A stretch of 64,000 bases of DNA from Harmothoe impar (GCA_947462335.1 OX381707.1:86611606-86675605); one strand, 5' to 3'; shown: positions 39,013 to 51,260, counted from the stretch's first letter. Made by a program: numbers and translations. The notes: generated by a model not told the origin, from the letters alone.

Positions 39013-39425
39013 GACGTTGTGACGTCATCAGTGTAGGTTATTATCCGGGTTAGTATTAGTATAAGAGAACATTATTTTTCTTACATCTAGGTCTATCTGA
39101 GGGTTCGTAACTAGACCAAACTGGACCTCATCCGACCAAAACCCTGCTTTACACACCTTTTATGTGGGTTCTGTCACATAGTCGCGTAGTGTGCCCTGTA
39201 TAGTATAGGGGGCGCCACGTCAAGAATACATATCAGGCAGTAGCATTGCCTATGTAAAATCTCAAGATATAATTTTACAGGCTATTTCAGTCACACACAG
39301 GGCGTATTTGTATGGTACAGGGGGCGCCACCCAAACAACACCTATCAGCCAGTACTATTGCCTATTTAAAAACTCATAATATAATTTCATAGGCTGTGTG
39401 AGTTACACACGGCACTTATTTGTTT
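39013..39425. repeat. Second copy of the 280-bp duplication plus ~110-bp repeat units
   Basis: 39013-39292 matches 37425-37704; 39184-39425 continues with further ~110-bp repeat units as at 8291-8560. The flank GGCTGAAATCTGACCAGCAG recurs at 39471, hinting at the duplication breakpoint. Confidence 0.8.
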
Positions 39426-39904
39426 TGTCTCTGCTCAAGTACCCAGCCTGTTTTCTTTTATTGAAATTTGTGGCTGAAATCTGACCAGCAGAATTCAGCT
39501 TGCAAAAATTGTCTCCGCATCAAGTCGACTTGGCTCACCATCGGTGGACCAATATCGCCAAGAGTGCGAGGAACAGGCGCAGAATCAGCATGCTCCACCT
39601 ACACAACATGCAATGTGAGGTGGAGCCCAACACACAACATGCAATGTGAGTTGGAGCTTGCCGAGTGTTGGTGGTGTCCGGTCCTATATCTTCTGGCAAC
39701 ATCCAGACATGGGGTGTTTTACATCAGGCACGCCCTAAAGCTAGGATTTACAGTGTATTTTTAGTTCCTGTTTCAACAACAGTCCAACAGAATAAAAGAG
39801 CAGTACATGGTGTCCTTTTTGATGAAATACATCAGGTCTTGTGAACTTTATTTCCTCAAATACCAGATGTTTTCTGACGTAGAAGCAACTTGCCAGTCAT
39901 ATTT
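39426..39904. other. Non-coding region
   Basis: A short tandem duplication CACAACATGCAATGTGAG(G/T)TGGAGC occurs near 39601-39660. No gene is supported. Confidence 0.4.
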
Positions 39905-41462
39905 CCCGCGTGGAGCTCAAAATATACCTGTCGCCACCATGTGGCAAAAATTGGTATCAACCCCAGTTTCCACACCAGGTGGCGCATCTGGTGCGTTTTG
40001 GTTTACTTTGTGTTTGCGTCTGCACGTCTTCTGCTAAAACAGCATCACAATACCTAACAATTCACATGTTGGCCGTACATTTAGTATCAAAATACATCAT
40101 TTTCTCTACTGCACTGCTATGATAGACAAGAACACTTGGTTAGTGTCAGAGTTAACTGAAAATCAGTCATTCAGTTGACGCACTGCTTTTTACACCTCTC
40201 CTGTGGGTTTTTGTTATCAATAAGAAAGGCAAGCAGTGTCAGTTTAGGTACTTACTTGGTGGGCCTCACCGCCCACCGTCCTTCATCACATTTCTGGTGA
40301 TTTCTTGTGGACTTACCAGGATGGCTTTGTCAAGCCATCCACCTATTGCTGCTTCCCCATCAAGATAGTTGATGTCTTGCGGGACAGAGAGCTAATTTTT
40401 TTTAAGGCCTAGACTGTTGAGTTTAGGCCGACCAGAAAAATAAAAATAACTCTCCTATTACAATCCTTACTCAAGTCAATAAATTTGCTTATTCATTAGT
40501 TACAGGGGAGTGTGTGTTGGGGGGGGGGGGCAAAGATTATTCACCCTTCCCTGGGGGGGGGGGTTAAAATTGAATCCCCTTTCTAGCAAAAAGGTCTGCG
40601 CGTCAGTATGGTTCGACCCGGGACACAAGAGCTCAAAATATACAAGTCTCGCCACCATGTGGCAAATATTGGTATCAACACCAGTTTCCATACCAGGTGG
40701 CACTTCTGGTGTGTTTTGTTTACTTTGTGTTTGCGTTTACACGTCTTCTGCTAAAACAGCATCACAATACCTAACAATTCACATGTTGGCCCTACATTTA
40801 GTATCAAAATCCACCATTTTCTCTACTGCACTGCTATGATAGACAAGAACACTTGGTTAGTGTCAGAGTTAACTGAAAATCAGTCATTCAGTTGACGCAC
40901 TGCTTTTTACACCTCTGCTGTGGGTTTTTGTTATCAATAAGAAAGGCAAGCAGTGTCAGTTTGGTTACTTACCTGGTGCCTCACCGCCCACTGTATAATG
41001 ACATACCCATCCTCATATTTGTGGTCATTCATTTAACCACTTATCAGGATGGCTTTGTAGCAGATAGGTAACTTTTTTTTTTTTTTAAGGCCTAGACTAT
41101 TGAGTTTAGGCCGACCAAAAAAAAAAAAATCACTCTCCTATAACAGTGTGTGTTGGGGGGGGGGGCAAAGATTATTCACCCTTCCCTGGGGGGGGGGGGT
41201 TAAAATTGAATCCCCTTTCTAGCAAAAAGGTCTGCGCGTCAGTATGGTTCAACCCGGGACACAAGAGCTCAAAATATACAAGTCTCGCCACCATGTGGCA
41301 AATATTGGTATCAACACCAGTTTCCACACCAGGTGGCACTTCTGGTGTGTTTTGTTTACTTTGTGTTTGCGTGTACACGTCTTCTGCTAAAACAGCATCA
41401 CAATACCTAACAATTCACATGTTGGCCCTACATTTAGTATCAAAATCCACCATTTTCTCTAC
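39905..41462. repeat. 640-720 bp tandem repeat, three units
   Basis: GCTCAAAATATAC..TCGCCACCATGTGGCAAA begins units at about 39914, 40630 and 41268. Each unit continues with GTCTTCTGCTAAAACAGCATC, CTACTGCACTGCTATGATAGAC and AAGGCAAGCAGTGTCAGTTT, and two of them include the G-run block. Copy B inserted into the third unit; the rest of that unit resumes at 50894. Confidence 0.85.
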
Positions 41463-41468
41463 TGCACT
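41463..41468. repeat. Left 6-bp target-site duplication of copy B (TGCACT)
   Basis: TGCACT recurs at 50888-50893. Uninserted tandem units (about 40110 and 40830) read CTACTGCACTGCTATGA, confirming a 6-bp duplication. Confidence 0.93.
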
Positions 41469-41886
41469 AGTAGTATAGTATGTATCGGAACGGGACTATA
41501 GTTAAGTACTGTTTATTACTCAATCGACATGCAGCCAATCAGAGGCCTCCATTTGGTCACGTGACCGGAAGTGACCTACTTAGGGGATTAGTGGTGCATT
41601 CTGGGTAACCCTGCAGCCAATCAGAGGCCACCATTTGGTCACGTGACCGGAAGTGACCTACTTAGGGGGATTAGTGGTGCATTCTGGGTAACCTACTGAC
41701 CTACTTAGGGGACCGGAAGTGACGTCATATGACCTAATTTAGGATCACGTGACCGGAAGTGACCTGGTGAGTCACGTGAGCGGAAGTGACGTCACATGAC
41801 CTAATGGCCGACCGGAAGTGAGTGACCTCATTGAAGATCACGTGACCGGAAGTGACTTGATTGATCACGTGAGCGGAAGAAGAAGT
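41469..41886. repeat. Left terminal inverted repeat of copy B
   Basis: Homologous to the copy A left TIR, with rearranged numbers of the CACGTGACCGGAAGTGACC unit and GTGCATTCTGGGTAACC words; inverted relative to 50468-50887. Confidence 0.85.
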
Positions 41887-42104
41887 TTTTTTGTTTAGGA
41901 AGTGAGGGTCTTTAGGATCACGTGACTGGAAGCGACGTCGTCACATGAGTGACGCTTTAAGAGACTGCGCGACTTACTAGTAAAAGAAGACGTATGAAAA
42001 TAAAAACACAACAATATTTTATTTTCTTTTTTTTATTTCTTTTTTTTTCAATCTTGATAAACACTCTATTTTTGAAAAGATGCACACGCTTATTTTTTTT
42101 TTTT

Positions 42105-45100
42105 TCATATCTCTAAAGGACTCGTTGTCACACCGTCAGAATGCACGCGACGCTTATAATACAAGTAGCGCACGCCGTCTTTCTCTATGGTGTAGGTGAC
42201 CATTTTGTTTCGCACCACTTTGAAGTTTCTATTTACAGCAATGAGAGTTTTTCGTTGGCGAAGAACATCCAAGAAGTCGTCTGGTTCCTGAGGGTTTTGT
42301 TTCTTCTGTACGCCTTTTGCACTCCATTTTTTGGATTTTCTTTCACCGGTGTCGCTGACTCGATCGTAGCAAATGTAAGTCTTAGGGTTGAGACTTAGGA
42401 TCCCGTCACCTTCCCACTCCGCTTTCATAAGCCCCGAAGTTCTCAGATCGTGAAGGTACCGTCTCTCACAACATCCGCCGGGCGGCGGACACCATTCTCG
42501 CACTCTTTCCGTTTTTGTCTTCACGAAAAGCTCTAAGTGATCGTCGCACACCGCTGTCGGAAGCCACTTTCGTTTCTCTCTGAAGTACGTCTCTCTCAGG
42601 CGAGGTTTGACTAGGTCATCCAACGTGTCACCGCTGAGAGCCATGTAAAGACTGTCGGTGTCCATTTGACAAAGGGCATAATCGCGCCGATCGACGAATC
42701 TATCCAAGAAGTCGTATGTGAACTCTAACATTTTCAACTTCGCGTACTGGTATACCATGAACCCTATTTGAATAGGGAGGTTGTTGTTGACTGTTTTCGG
42801 TTGTAGTTCGACTTCAAACAGATCGGAACTCAACTCGGACGCCTTTTTGAAGCGCCACGAATTGGCCAATAGTTCGAACTTCCGACTGTCAGTGTATCTC
42901 ACCGCCGTGTGTTTTTCTTTGTTGCAGATTGTTTTACCGTACGTAGCGTTTCCCATTAACTTGTAACAGTCTGACAGAATTTTCTCGTTCTCGTTCACGT
43001 CGCCACGTCTTCGCGCCGCCGTTACTTCGTCCGCGAAACCGGCAAAGGAGCGTTTAGGTAGGTATTCTACCACCAGCTGCACTTTGGTGACTATCAAACC
43101 GTGCTCTAAATACCACTTGAGAAGCGGCGTTCCCAAGAGAATATTTTTTCCGTGGTAACTCCCTATCAGACATCTCTGAGGCGTGTTCAACAGCTTTTCT
43201 TCCTGCGCAAAGTCTGACATGTGAGGGCCTATGTCCGATTTTGAAACGGTCGCGTTCTTGAAAACGGGGGTCATTTCTTCGAAGTAGTCTCGTAGGTGAG
43301 GCGGCGTAGTGATGTCCACTTGAACTAAACCGAACATTTTCTCCTCTTTCACAGCGGAAAGGATGTCGCTCTCGCTCATCGCGTTTCGAAACACTTTCAA
43401 AGCGTCAACCTTCCAGCGTTGTTGGGAGGCCTTGACCCGCTCATCTCGACGCTTCATCTCTCGCCATTCGCACTCCCACACGACGACCAGCTTGTGACCT
43501 AGCGCTTTCAAGTAAGCGCTTACTCTGGTCGTTCTGTCGCGTCTCTCCTCTCTCAGTGAAGCGCACTGATATCGGTGCGACGGTATGCACTCGTGAGCGT
43601 GGAACCAACACCCGTGAAACTGGAAAACCGTATTAGAGGCCGCGTGAAACCCGTCCACGCGAATTCTCCGACAGCCTACAACCATCTCGCCGCCGTTCAA
43701 AGCATGGCGCAGTTTTACGTCGCGGTCGTGCTCTACGAAGCGTAACCACTCCAAAGCGCTGTGAGAGTTTCTTTGCCTAATTTCGGGCTTGAACTCGGTC
43801 TCGGGCCGTCTCACCGCGTAATAGCCCGTGCAGTGCGCTTCGCTCATGCAGCGCAAGTACAGAGAGTTAGCGTCTAGTCCTAGGATGTGTTGGCACGGTC
43901 TCGCTTCTTCGCCGTACTTGTGCTCCCTTATCCGCGTGGTACCCTTCTCGTGAAATCTATGGAAGATGATGGAAGGACCGCCGACTAGATTTTCTTTGAT
44001 CAGAGCGTGGAGGACGGCGTCGAACTGGGGGAACGTTGTGAACGCGTCTTCTAGGTTTTGGAAGAGGAACCGTAAAGTCAAACCGGCGAGAGAAACTCCG
44101 TCTTTCAACATGTCAATGCCGCGATCTTGGAAAAATTTAGCGTGATTTTTCAGAGCTTCTATGAAAGGTTTGACGTCTTTGTTGTTGTAGTGGATCAAGT
44201 AGTCTTCCATAGTTTGCATCTTCTCGTCGGACCAAACTTGTCGCCCGTCAGCTCGCTGTCGAAAGCCGATCTCGGTGGCAGCGTTCTGTTTGCCAGTTTC
44301 CTGGTAGACGTCATCCATTCGTAAGGAAAGTGACCTTTCTCTTCGTTCCTGGTGAAAGCTCGCAAATAGGTCGCGTAGTTGTAACCGGGTGCCAAATAGT
44401 TGACTACGTCCAAGAAAACCGTGTGCTGTGTGTAAACCGCCAAGTATTGATTGCTTCTCTTTATGACGCTGAATTCTTGGTTTCTTCGGTCTCCGGAGGC
44501 GAAGAACGAGTGAAGGCGTATTTTGATCAGGTTCAAGTCGTAACGCCCCGAGTTGAAGCCCACGACTGGAGCTTGACGGATGTATCTCAGAAGACGCTTC
44601 TTCAGTTGAACTAACGGGTGTCTGGTCTGAGCCGCAGCGAAGCCGCCTGGAGAAGGGGTGAACGTCGCCTCCTCCAGCAGGAGAGCTTCACCTATCGCCG
44701 CATCTAACTTCGCTAAGGTCGGTCGGTAAAGTTCTAGCACAGCTTCTCCGATGACTTTGGCGTTCTCGTTTATGTGATTTAAAACTCGGTCCAACAAGGG
44801 GTCGGAATCTGCGTCGGATTCTCTGACGAAGCAGACGGGCCCCTCCCACCCCGGAAAGTCGGATGCGACGCTAGCCGACAAAGGGACGTGATCCCACAGC
44901 AGGGACACGTGTTCCGTCGACGGTTCTTTGCACGGTCTGAAGAAAGCCTCGAAATCAAAGGCGATCTTGTAAGGGTAGATTCCGGAATGTCCGTCGGGGG
45001 GAAAAATGGAGAAGTCTGCCAGCGCTTCGAAAATCGTTCTCGAATTTTGGTAGATGCCACCTACGTAGCGCAACTTGACTTGTCGGCAAGAGGAAAGCTG

Positions 45101-46195
45101 GTTCCTGTGTCTCTTCAGCAAGAACTCGGTGGTGAACGCCGCCTTACACTTGCAACATTCGTATATGCCCGCTTACGCGTTGAAGTCCGTGACGAGAGAG
45201 ACGTGCAAACCGCCTTTCGCCGTCAGGTGTAGGTTGACTTTACCTCGGGCGGCCAGAGTTCTGGAAGGCGGTCTGATCAGAGTAACGCGTCTTCTCAACT
45301 TCCGCCCCGGCACTTGACGCGACGCGGTGTAAACCGCTATCTGTACGTCAAACAAGTTCTCTAACGCGGGTAAGTCGCGGATGTTCAGACCCGGAAAGGA
45401 TTCAGGTGTGGCAGCGGGACAGAACTGACGTAACAAATCTGAAGCGCGCTTGCTGGTGTTGTATAAGTGAAAGGAAATGCAGCGGAAGATGCAGAGGTTG
45501 TCCTTGTTGGGAAAATCTAACACGCCGCTTCTCTTTCCAACTCGACCGGCCTGAGTGATCCTACCGCCTATGGGGAATTCCCCCGGTCCCATGTAAACGC
45601 AAATGTTCAAATTGGTAGGAAAAAGAACGTGCCACTTGGTGTCAGCGTCGCAAAGTTTCCGTAGTTCCTCGCAAGCGACGGTGTTTTCCATCTTTGAGAG
45701 GAGCTCTTCCAAAGTTTCTGAATTAGTTAAAGTAGGGAGCGGTTGTATGAGAGTTGCGTTGTTCTGGGAGGCGTGAAAGTAGCGCAGTTTGCTCTTGTCT
45801 TCTCTGTGTTGTAAGAGTAAGCCTACCGAGAAACCCACTTTGTATCTGAATCTTTGTGTCAAGTGAATGCGACGCATAGTATCTACAGCGTCACTCAACT
45901 CGCCGGTTGGTAGCCTGAAGTTTGTTACACTCACGCGAGTCCCGTGCATCCTGACGCCCGTTTGTATCGCAGGCCAATTCGCCGTGAACGTTTCCTCCCC
46001 GTTCGGTACAGCACATATGCGCGGAGGGACGGTCACCCCGTCCAGAGATTCGCGTTGACAGGCGATCTTTCGGCAATCGCCTTCGCCGCATAGAGGGCAA
46101 AACTTAGGTACTACTCTACAATTTTCTACGTGTCTCTCGTGGTTGTACGGTCTTTTAAACATTTTGAAACACTTTTCGCATACGTACTGTGTCAT
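42105..46195 (-). pseudogene. Family-B DNA polymerase, inactivated (copy B)
   Basis: Reads as copy A PolB from ATG at 46195. A TAC codon (Tyr 341 in A) has become TAA at 45175-45173, just before the second C2H2 finger. A 34-bp deletion at about 44240 (matching about 27678-27711 in A, near residue 655) shifts frame between the second and third exonuclease motifs. A separate 3-bp in-frame loss is near 44660. The total length is 37 bases shorter than in A, which these account for. Polymerase motifs downstream are intact in their own frame, so decay is recent. Confidence 0.93.
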
Positions 46196-46382
46196 GTTTT
46201 TTTTTCACTCAGTTACCAACTACTTAGCCGTCTAACTATCTATCTATCTATCAATCTATCTGTCTATCTATCTATCTATTTATCTTTCTGTCTGCTGTCT
46301 GTGTATCCGTCTGTCTGTCTCATACAGCGTACGTCAAACGCTGTGTGTGTGTGTGTGTGCGCGCGTGAGCGTTGAGCGTCTC

Positions 46383-47963
46383 TCATTCCGAATCTATGCC
46401 GAGATATTTCAGAATGATCTCTGTTTTGTCATCCAACTCTTTGAGCGCTCTGGCGGACAGCGTCACTCCCTGCTGTGTGGGTTTTTTGTCAGGACCTTCG
46501 TACTTGCGCACGTGGACGAGGTTCTTACCGCTGTAGTAGCTCACAGCTGCGTACACTTCGCTCTCCTCATCCAGCACTGCGAACCAGGGGGTGTGATTAG
46601 GTTTTCCTTGCGCGGCCGCTGTGTCGCGTATGCGCACCACTGCGCGGATATCGGCGATGCGTGCTATGAGCTCGCGCAGCGCGTCGGCCGTGAAGTGCAC
46701 TCGCTTGCTTCTGGTCAGAGACGCCTCTTTCACCTGGCCGTCTTTTGTGTAGCGCAGCCTCCTAGACAGTCTAGCCACGTCCTCCCAGATCTCCAGCGTC
46801 AAAGCTCCGTCTAAGCAGAACTCTAACCCGAGAGGACGGGAGAAGGTTTTCTCTGCTTCTTCTCGTCCATCTCGTTCTTTTTCTTGTATTTTTCTCTTCT
46901 TACTAGGCCTTGTTGTTCTGGAACTCACCTTAGAACGTTTCACACCCGCAGGATGAGTAACACCATCAGCGTGAGCTGAATCAGCAGCAGAACCGATAGC
47001 AGGAGCAGCGTCAGCGCTGGTGGTATCCGAGGCCTCGTTGTTGGAACAGCGCAGCCACACGCCGTCGGTGCTGAGTGTAGCGGTAGAAGATGAAGCGCCG
47101 CCGCCCTCGTAAGGTGGCGGTGAGGGCAGTCGCCACGGACCGGACGGGACGCTACTAGTGGAGGAAGTGAGGTCGAAAGGTCGAAGAGGGAAGCCGAAAA
47201 ACGTACCGCCCACCCCTTTCCCTTCGGGTTGTTCGTACGCCTCGTCGTCAGCGTCGTTCTCTGTCTCACCCTGTTGCTGCTCCTCCTCCTCTTCTTCTCG
47301 GTTTAGGGGCTGAGTGTCCGAATAGCTGTCACTCTCAGCGCGAGCGGCGTCGAGGGCGTCAGTCGATGTAGTGGTGGAGGAGAGGGGCTGTGCAACGTGC
47401 GGCAGGTCATCAAAGTCATCAACAGTAGTGGGGAGGTAAAAACCCGGTTGCCAGTACTGCGCTGTGCCAGGAGCGTTGTCGTCAGTAGTAGTAGCGGTAG
47501 CAGCAGGTGCAGCAGAAGCAGCAGCAGCAGCAGCAGGCGCAGCAGCAGACGCAACAGTAGCAGGCGCAGCAGCCTCAGCAGGCGCAGCAGTAGCAGGCGC
47601 AGCGGTAGCAGGTGCAGCAGCAGCAGCAGCAGCAGCCGCAGCAGGCGGGGCGGCAGTAGCAGCGGCAGCGCGCTTAGCAGCAACGTGTACCGTCGCGAGT
47701 GTAACAACGTCGCTAGCACGACGACTACTACCAGTAGTACTACTACTACTACTACTACTACTACTAGTACTACTACTGCTACTACTACTGCTACTACTAC
47801 TACTACTGCCGCGAGCGCTCGCTACAGCGGGAGGGTGATAAGACCAAGCGGCTGCGGCGGTAGTCTCATGTTCAGTAGCAAGAGGAGGCACTGACGCTAA
47901 ACGAGCGCTGTTCCGCGTAGTCTTCTTGTTCTTGAACGACGCTAGATGTTGTCTTTTGCTCAT
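46383..47963 (-). CDS. Low-complexity PC4-like protein, 526 aa (copy B)
   Basis: Orthologue of the copy A gene with ATG at 47963; the frame further upstream lacks an ATG. It differs from copy A in serine and alanine repeat lengths, has two fewer glutamates in the acidic run and a four-residue FSRP insertion before the first PC4-like segment. The C-terminal PC4-like region is nearly identical, including YYSGKNLVHVRKYEG. It keeps the PPPY motif. It is open although the adjacent PolB is dead. Confidence 0.65.
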   Translation of the reverse strand: MSKRQHLASFKNKKTTRNSARLASVPPLATEHETTAAAAWSYHPPAVASARGSSSSSSSSSSSSSTSSSSSSSSSTTGSSRRASDVVTLATVHVAAKRAAAATAAPPAAAAAAAAAAPATAAPATAAPAEAAAPATVASAAAPAAAAAASAAPAATATTTDDNAPGTAQYWQPGFYLPTTVDDFDDLPHVAQPLSSTTTSTDALDAARAESDSYSDTQPLNREEEEEEQQQGETENDADDEAYEQPEGKGVGGTFFGFPLRPFDLTSSTSSVPSGPWRLPSPPPYEGGGASSSTATLSTDGVWLRCSNNEASDTTSADAAPAIGSAADSAHADGVTHPAGVKRSKVSSRTTRPSKKRKIQEKERDGREEAEKTFSRPLGLEFCLDGALTLEIWEDVARLSRRLRYTKDGQVKEASLTRSKRVHFTADALRELIARIADIRAVVRIRDTAAAQGKPNHTPWFAVLDEESEVYAAVSYYSGKNLVHVRKYEGPDKKPTQQGVTLSARALKELDDKTEIILKYLGIDSE

Positions 47964-49002
47964 GGTGGTGACTGTAGAGAGCAGCAAAAGAATGAGTGAG
48001 TGAATGGAGGTTTCCAGACCCCTTATATACGCCTTCTCGCTTCTAGAGCTAAGCTACTTACTGACCCTGTTCAGCTGCCGCCGGCTGGCCGGCGGCCATT
48101 CACAAAGAGAAACAAAAGACATAAGGCATGACGTTTTCAGCTGGATCCCTTTCCCCCCTTTTGAGAGATCGACTGTCATGAGCTAAGCCGCTTAACACCC
48201 TGTTCAGCAATTCAACGCGCATTAGCTGTATAAAGGATTAAGCGGTTGCTGCCGTCGACTGACCGGCGGCCATTCACAAAGACATAAGGTATGACGTTTT
48301 CAGCTGGATCCCTTTCCCCTCTTTTTTTTTTTTTGAGGGATCCACTGTCGTGAGCTAAGCCGCTTACCACCCTGTTCAGCCATTCAGCGCGCGTTAGCTG
48401 TATAAAGGATTAACGGTGACGAGCTTAGAGTGTGTGTACAAAAAAAACTACAGGAGGCGTGTGGCGTGAAGCAGGACCCCCCTAAGACGAACGTGTCTGT
48501 CTGTGAGTAGAGGCGTGTGCATGTGGTGAGCGACTTAAGTGTAAGACAAAAATCACCACCTCCTGCCGTGGTGAGTAGACCGGGCCGGCCAGGCGGCGGC
48601 CGGCTAGTTCAATAGGGAGGGGTGACAGCTGACTAAGGCTGTGCATGAAAAAAATCCGATTTTCACCTGACCTCTGACGTTTGTTACAATGAATGTCAGA
48701 GGGAGGGAGACGTCCTCAGGTAGGGGGTAGGAGGTAAGGCTAATGGATGAGGAAGAAACACCGTTTTCAGCTGGTCTCCACGGATAGCGATGACACACCC
48801 CTCGTCATCTAAGCTCTTAAGGAGCGGAGCGGCTGAAAAAGCGTCATGCGGACAGGTCGCTACACAGCTGGAGTGCTGTTGGAAATGGGATTAAACTCCC
48901 TCTGTATAAAAAGCTCTGATTTCTGTTGGAAAAAAAACATATCGCCTCTGACCACAGTAACGTCTACTACCACCACCGCCGCCACCACCGCCGCCGCCAC
49001 CG

Positions 49003-49049
<47 letters not shown>

Positions 49050-49065
49050 GCCAAGACGAGACGAG
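47964..49065. promoter_or_regulatory. Divergent promoter region of copy B
   Basis: Minus TATA at 48023-48029; plus TATAAA at 48905-48910; the same modules as copy A with small indels. The Death-domain leader has a longer GCC run (48974-49050). Confidence 0.65.
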
Positions 49066-49806
49066 ATGGCTCAAGCTATTCCACTTTCAAGCTCGCCTTC
49101 ACCGCCTTGTCCACCTGAAAAAAAGTTAATGCGGCTTGACGACGTGAGACGCGCGAGGCAGACCGATGGGGAGAACAGAGAGGTAGGACAGCGGCGGTTA
49201 GCCTATAGCGACGCCTTGCTTCGTCAACTAGGTAAAGAGTTGAGCGGCTGTTGGAGAGAGTTGGGCAGTAGCTTAAAAGTTACCGCCGCCCGTATGGATG
49301 CTCTAGTAGAGCGCAGTGTCAAGACACCGGAGGAGCTGTGTACGGCGATGTTCCGAGTCTGGTGGGGTGAAACCCCGCATCGTCATAGATGGGGAGAGCT
49401 CGGTCGCGTCTTCACCCGCATTAGACGCGTGGAACTGTTGGCTCAGTGGATGTCCCTTCTCCACAGACAGGGGTTGGATTTCGAAAACCCCGACTCGCGC
49501 GCGATGCATAAGCACTTGGGCACCCTCGGCAGACGTCTAGGTAGCAGGTGGAAAGAGGTGGGGGACCATTTAAAATTGTCGCCTGAGAGGTTAGATAAGA
49601 TCGCTGAAGAATGCGAATACGGAGGAAGTCCCGCTGAGTGGGCCTTCCGAGTGTTGAAAATGTGGCAAGATGAAGCTGACGGTGCCGGCGGTACACCTTT
49701 TGAACTCCTTCGAGTGTTGACTGAGGACATGGGAAAGTTTGACCTCGGCATCACGATATTACTTGACTTTATCAAGCAAGAAACAACGAGAACGACGGAC
49801 ATGTGA
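49066..49806 (+). CDS. Tandem Death-domain protein, 246 aa (copy B)
   Basis: Same two-Death-domain architecture as copy A. The N-terminal 45 residues have small indels and changes. From there on only five residues differ (Ser to Thr, Met to Val, Ala to Ser, Gly to Asp, Ala to Thr), none at the core Trp or Leu positions. The ORF is intact in an element whose polymerase is dead, so either decay is very recent or the gene is retained for its own value. Confidence 0.87.
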   Translation: MAQAIPLSSSPSPPCPPEKKLMRLDDVRRARQTDGENREVGQRRLAYSDALLRQLGKELSGCWRELGSSLKVTAARMDALVERSVKTPEELCTAMFRVWWGETPHRHRWGELGRVFTRIRRVELLAQWMSLLHRQGLDFENPDSRAMHKHLGTLGRRLGSRWKEVGDHLKLSPERLDKIAEECEYGGSPAEWAFRVLKMWQDEADGAGGTPFELLRVLTEDMGKFDLGITILLDFIKQETTRTTDM

Positions 49807-49958
49807 ATTGTTGTGTTTTATTTTCATACGTCTTCTTTATTAGTAAGTAAAAAAAATTAATATCATAACAATTAAGAAGCGCGCCCTCTTAAAGTGTCAC
49901 TTCCTCCAGTCGCAGCTGATCGCCTCATCGAAGCACGTGATAAACAAAAAAAAAACGA

Positions 49959-50000
49959 AGAGACACGCTTCTTCCTCTCGAGAGGAAGAAGCGTGTCTCT
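49959..50000. other. Perfect 42-bp palindrome, copy B
   Basis: Identical to 33458-33499, again about 150 bases after the Death-domain stop and just before the C-rich tract. Confidence 0.92.
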
Positions 50001-50056
50001 CGATTGAAATCTTTTTCTTTTCTTTTTTTCTTAAAAGAGACAAACACCCCTTAGAG

Positions 50057-50217
50057 TGCCCCCCCACCCCCCTAGAGTGCCCCCCTCCCCCCTCCCCCCC
50101 TCCCCCCCACCACCCGCCCCATGCATCCTAAAAGCGCCCCCCTCCCCATGCATCTTAAAGGGGCCCCCCTCCCCCCCTCCCCCCCTCCCCTCCCCTCCCC
50201 TCCCCTCCCCCCCCCCT
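50057..50217. repeat. C-rich tract of copy B
   Basis: As in copy A but longer, ending in repeated CCCCT units. A CTCCTC microsatellite follows at 50355-50405. Confidence 0.8.
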
Positions 50218-50467
50218 TATACACTCTAAAGAACGCTTCTACCTAGTTCAATAAGTCACTTCCAGTCGCTCGTAAAACAATAAAAAATGAAAAAAAACAA
50301 AACAACTTATATCGTAGTGTTTTTTATTAGTTTACCGAAAAAAATAAGAGACTCGCCTCCTCCTCTCCTTCTCCTCCTCCTCCTCCTCCTCCTCCTCCTC
50401 CTCCAAAAAAAAAAGATATCACATTTTAAAGCCCGTGACCCCTTAAAGACGCTCATCTCTTCATTAA

Positions 50468-50887
50468 GTCGCGTGACGTCACTTCTTCTTCTGGTCACGT
50501 GATCAATCAGGTCACTTCCGGTCACGTGATCCTCAATCAGGTCACTCACTTCCGGTTGGCCATTAGGTCATGTGACGTCACTTCCGGTCACGTGACTCCT
50601 CAGGTCACTTCCGTTCACGTGATCCTAAAGTAGGTCACTTCCGGTCCCCTAAGTAGGTCATATGACGTCACTTCCGGTCCATAAGTAGGTCATATGACCT
50701 CACTTCCGGTCACGTGACCAAATGGCGGCCTCTGATTGGCTAACTAGGTCACGTGACCTCACCACTAATCCCCTAAGTAGGTCACTTCCGGTCACGTGAC
50801 CAAATGGAGGCCTCTGATTGGCTGCAGGTCGATTGAGTAATAAACAGTAGTTAACTATAGTCCCGTTCCGATACATACTATACTACT
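50468..50887. repeat. Right terminal inverted repeat of copy B
   Basis: TCACTTCCGGTCACGTGAC units, CTGATTGGCT and a CTATACTACT terminus; one substitution near the end (CAGTAG for CAGTAC). Followed by TGCACT at 50888-50893. Confidence 0.87.
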
Positions 50888-51260
50888 TGCACTGCTACGA
50901 TAGACAAGAACAGTTGGTTAGTGTCAGAGTTAACTGAAAATCAGTCATTTAGTTGACGCACTGCTTTTTACACCTCTCCTGTGGGTTTTTGTTATCAATA
51001 AGAAAGGCAAGCAGTGTCAGTTTGGTTACTTACCTGGTGCCTCACCGCCCACATACATAGCCGTCCTCGACTTTATAGTCTCTTGCATACCATGCATTGA
51101 CTTACTACTTACCAGGATGGCTTTGTAAAGCCATCCAATTTCCATAGTTGCTTCCCCTTCAAGGTAATTGATACCTGAGAGGGCAGACAGCTAATTTTTT
51201 TTAAGGCCTAGACTATTGAGTTTAGGCCGACCAGACAAATTAAAATCACTCTCCGATAAC
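50888..51260. repeat. Remainder of the tandem-repeat unit split by copy B
   Basis: Continues GCTACGATAGACAAGAACA and AGTCATTTAGTTGACGCAC as in the units at 40110 and 40840, then AAGGCCTAGACTATTGAGTTTAGG as at 41088. Confidence 0.85.

Larger units (their letters stand above)
41469..50887 (-). mobile_element. Copy B of the PolB/TIR element, complete ends, PolB broken (9419 bp)
   Basis: Same termini and gene order as copy A, and very similar throughout, including non-coding parts. It is flanked by TGCACT duplications. PolB has two disabling lesions, while the PC4-like and Death-domain ORFs stay open. Copy B would need polymerase in trans. Confidence 0.92.
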
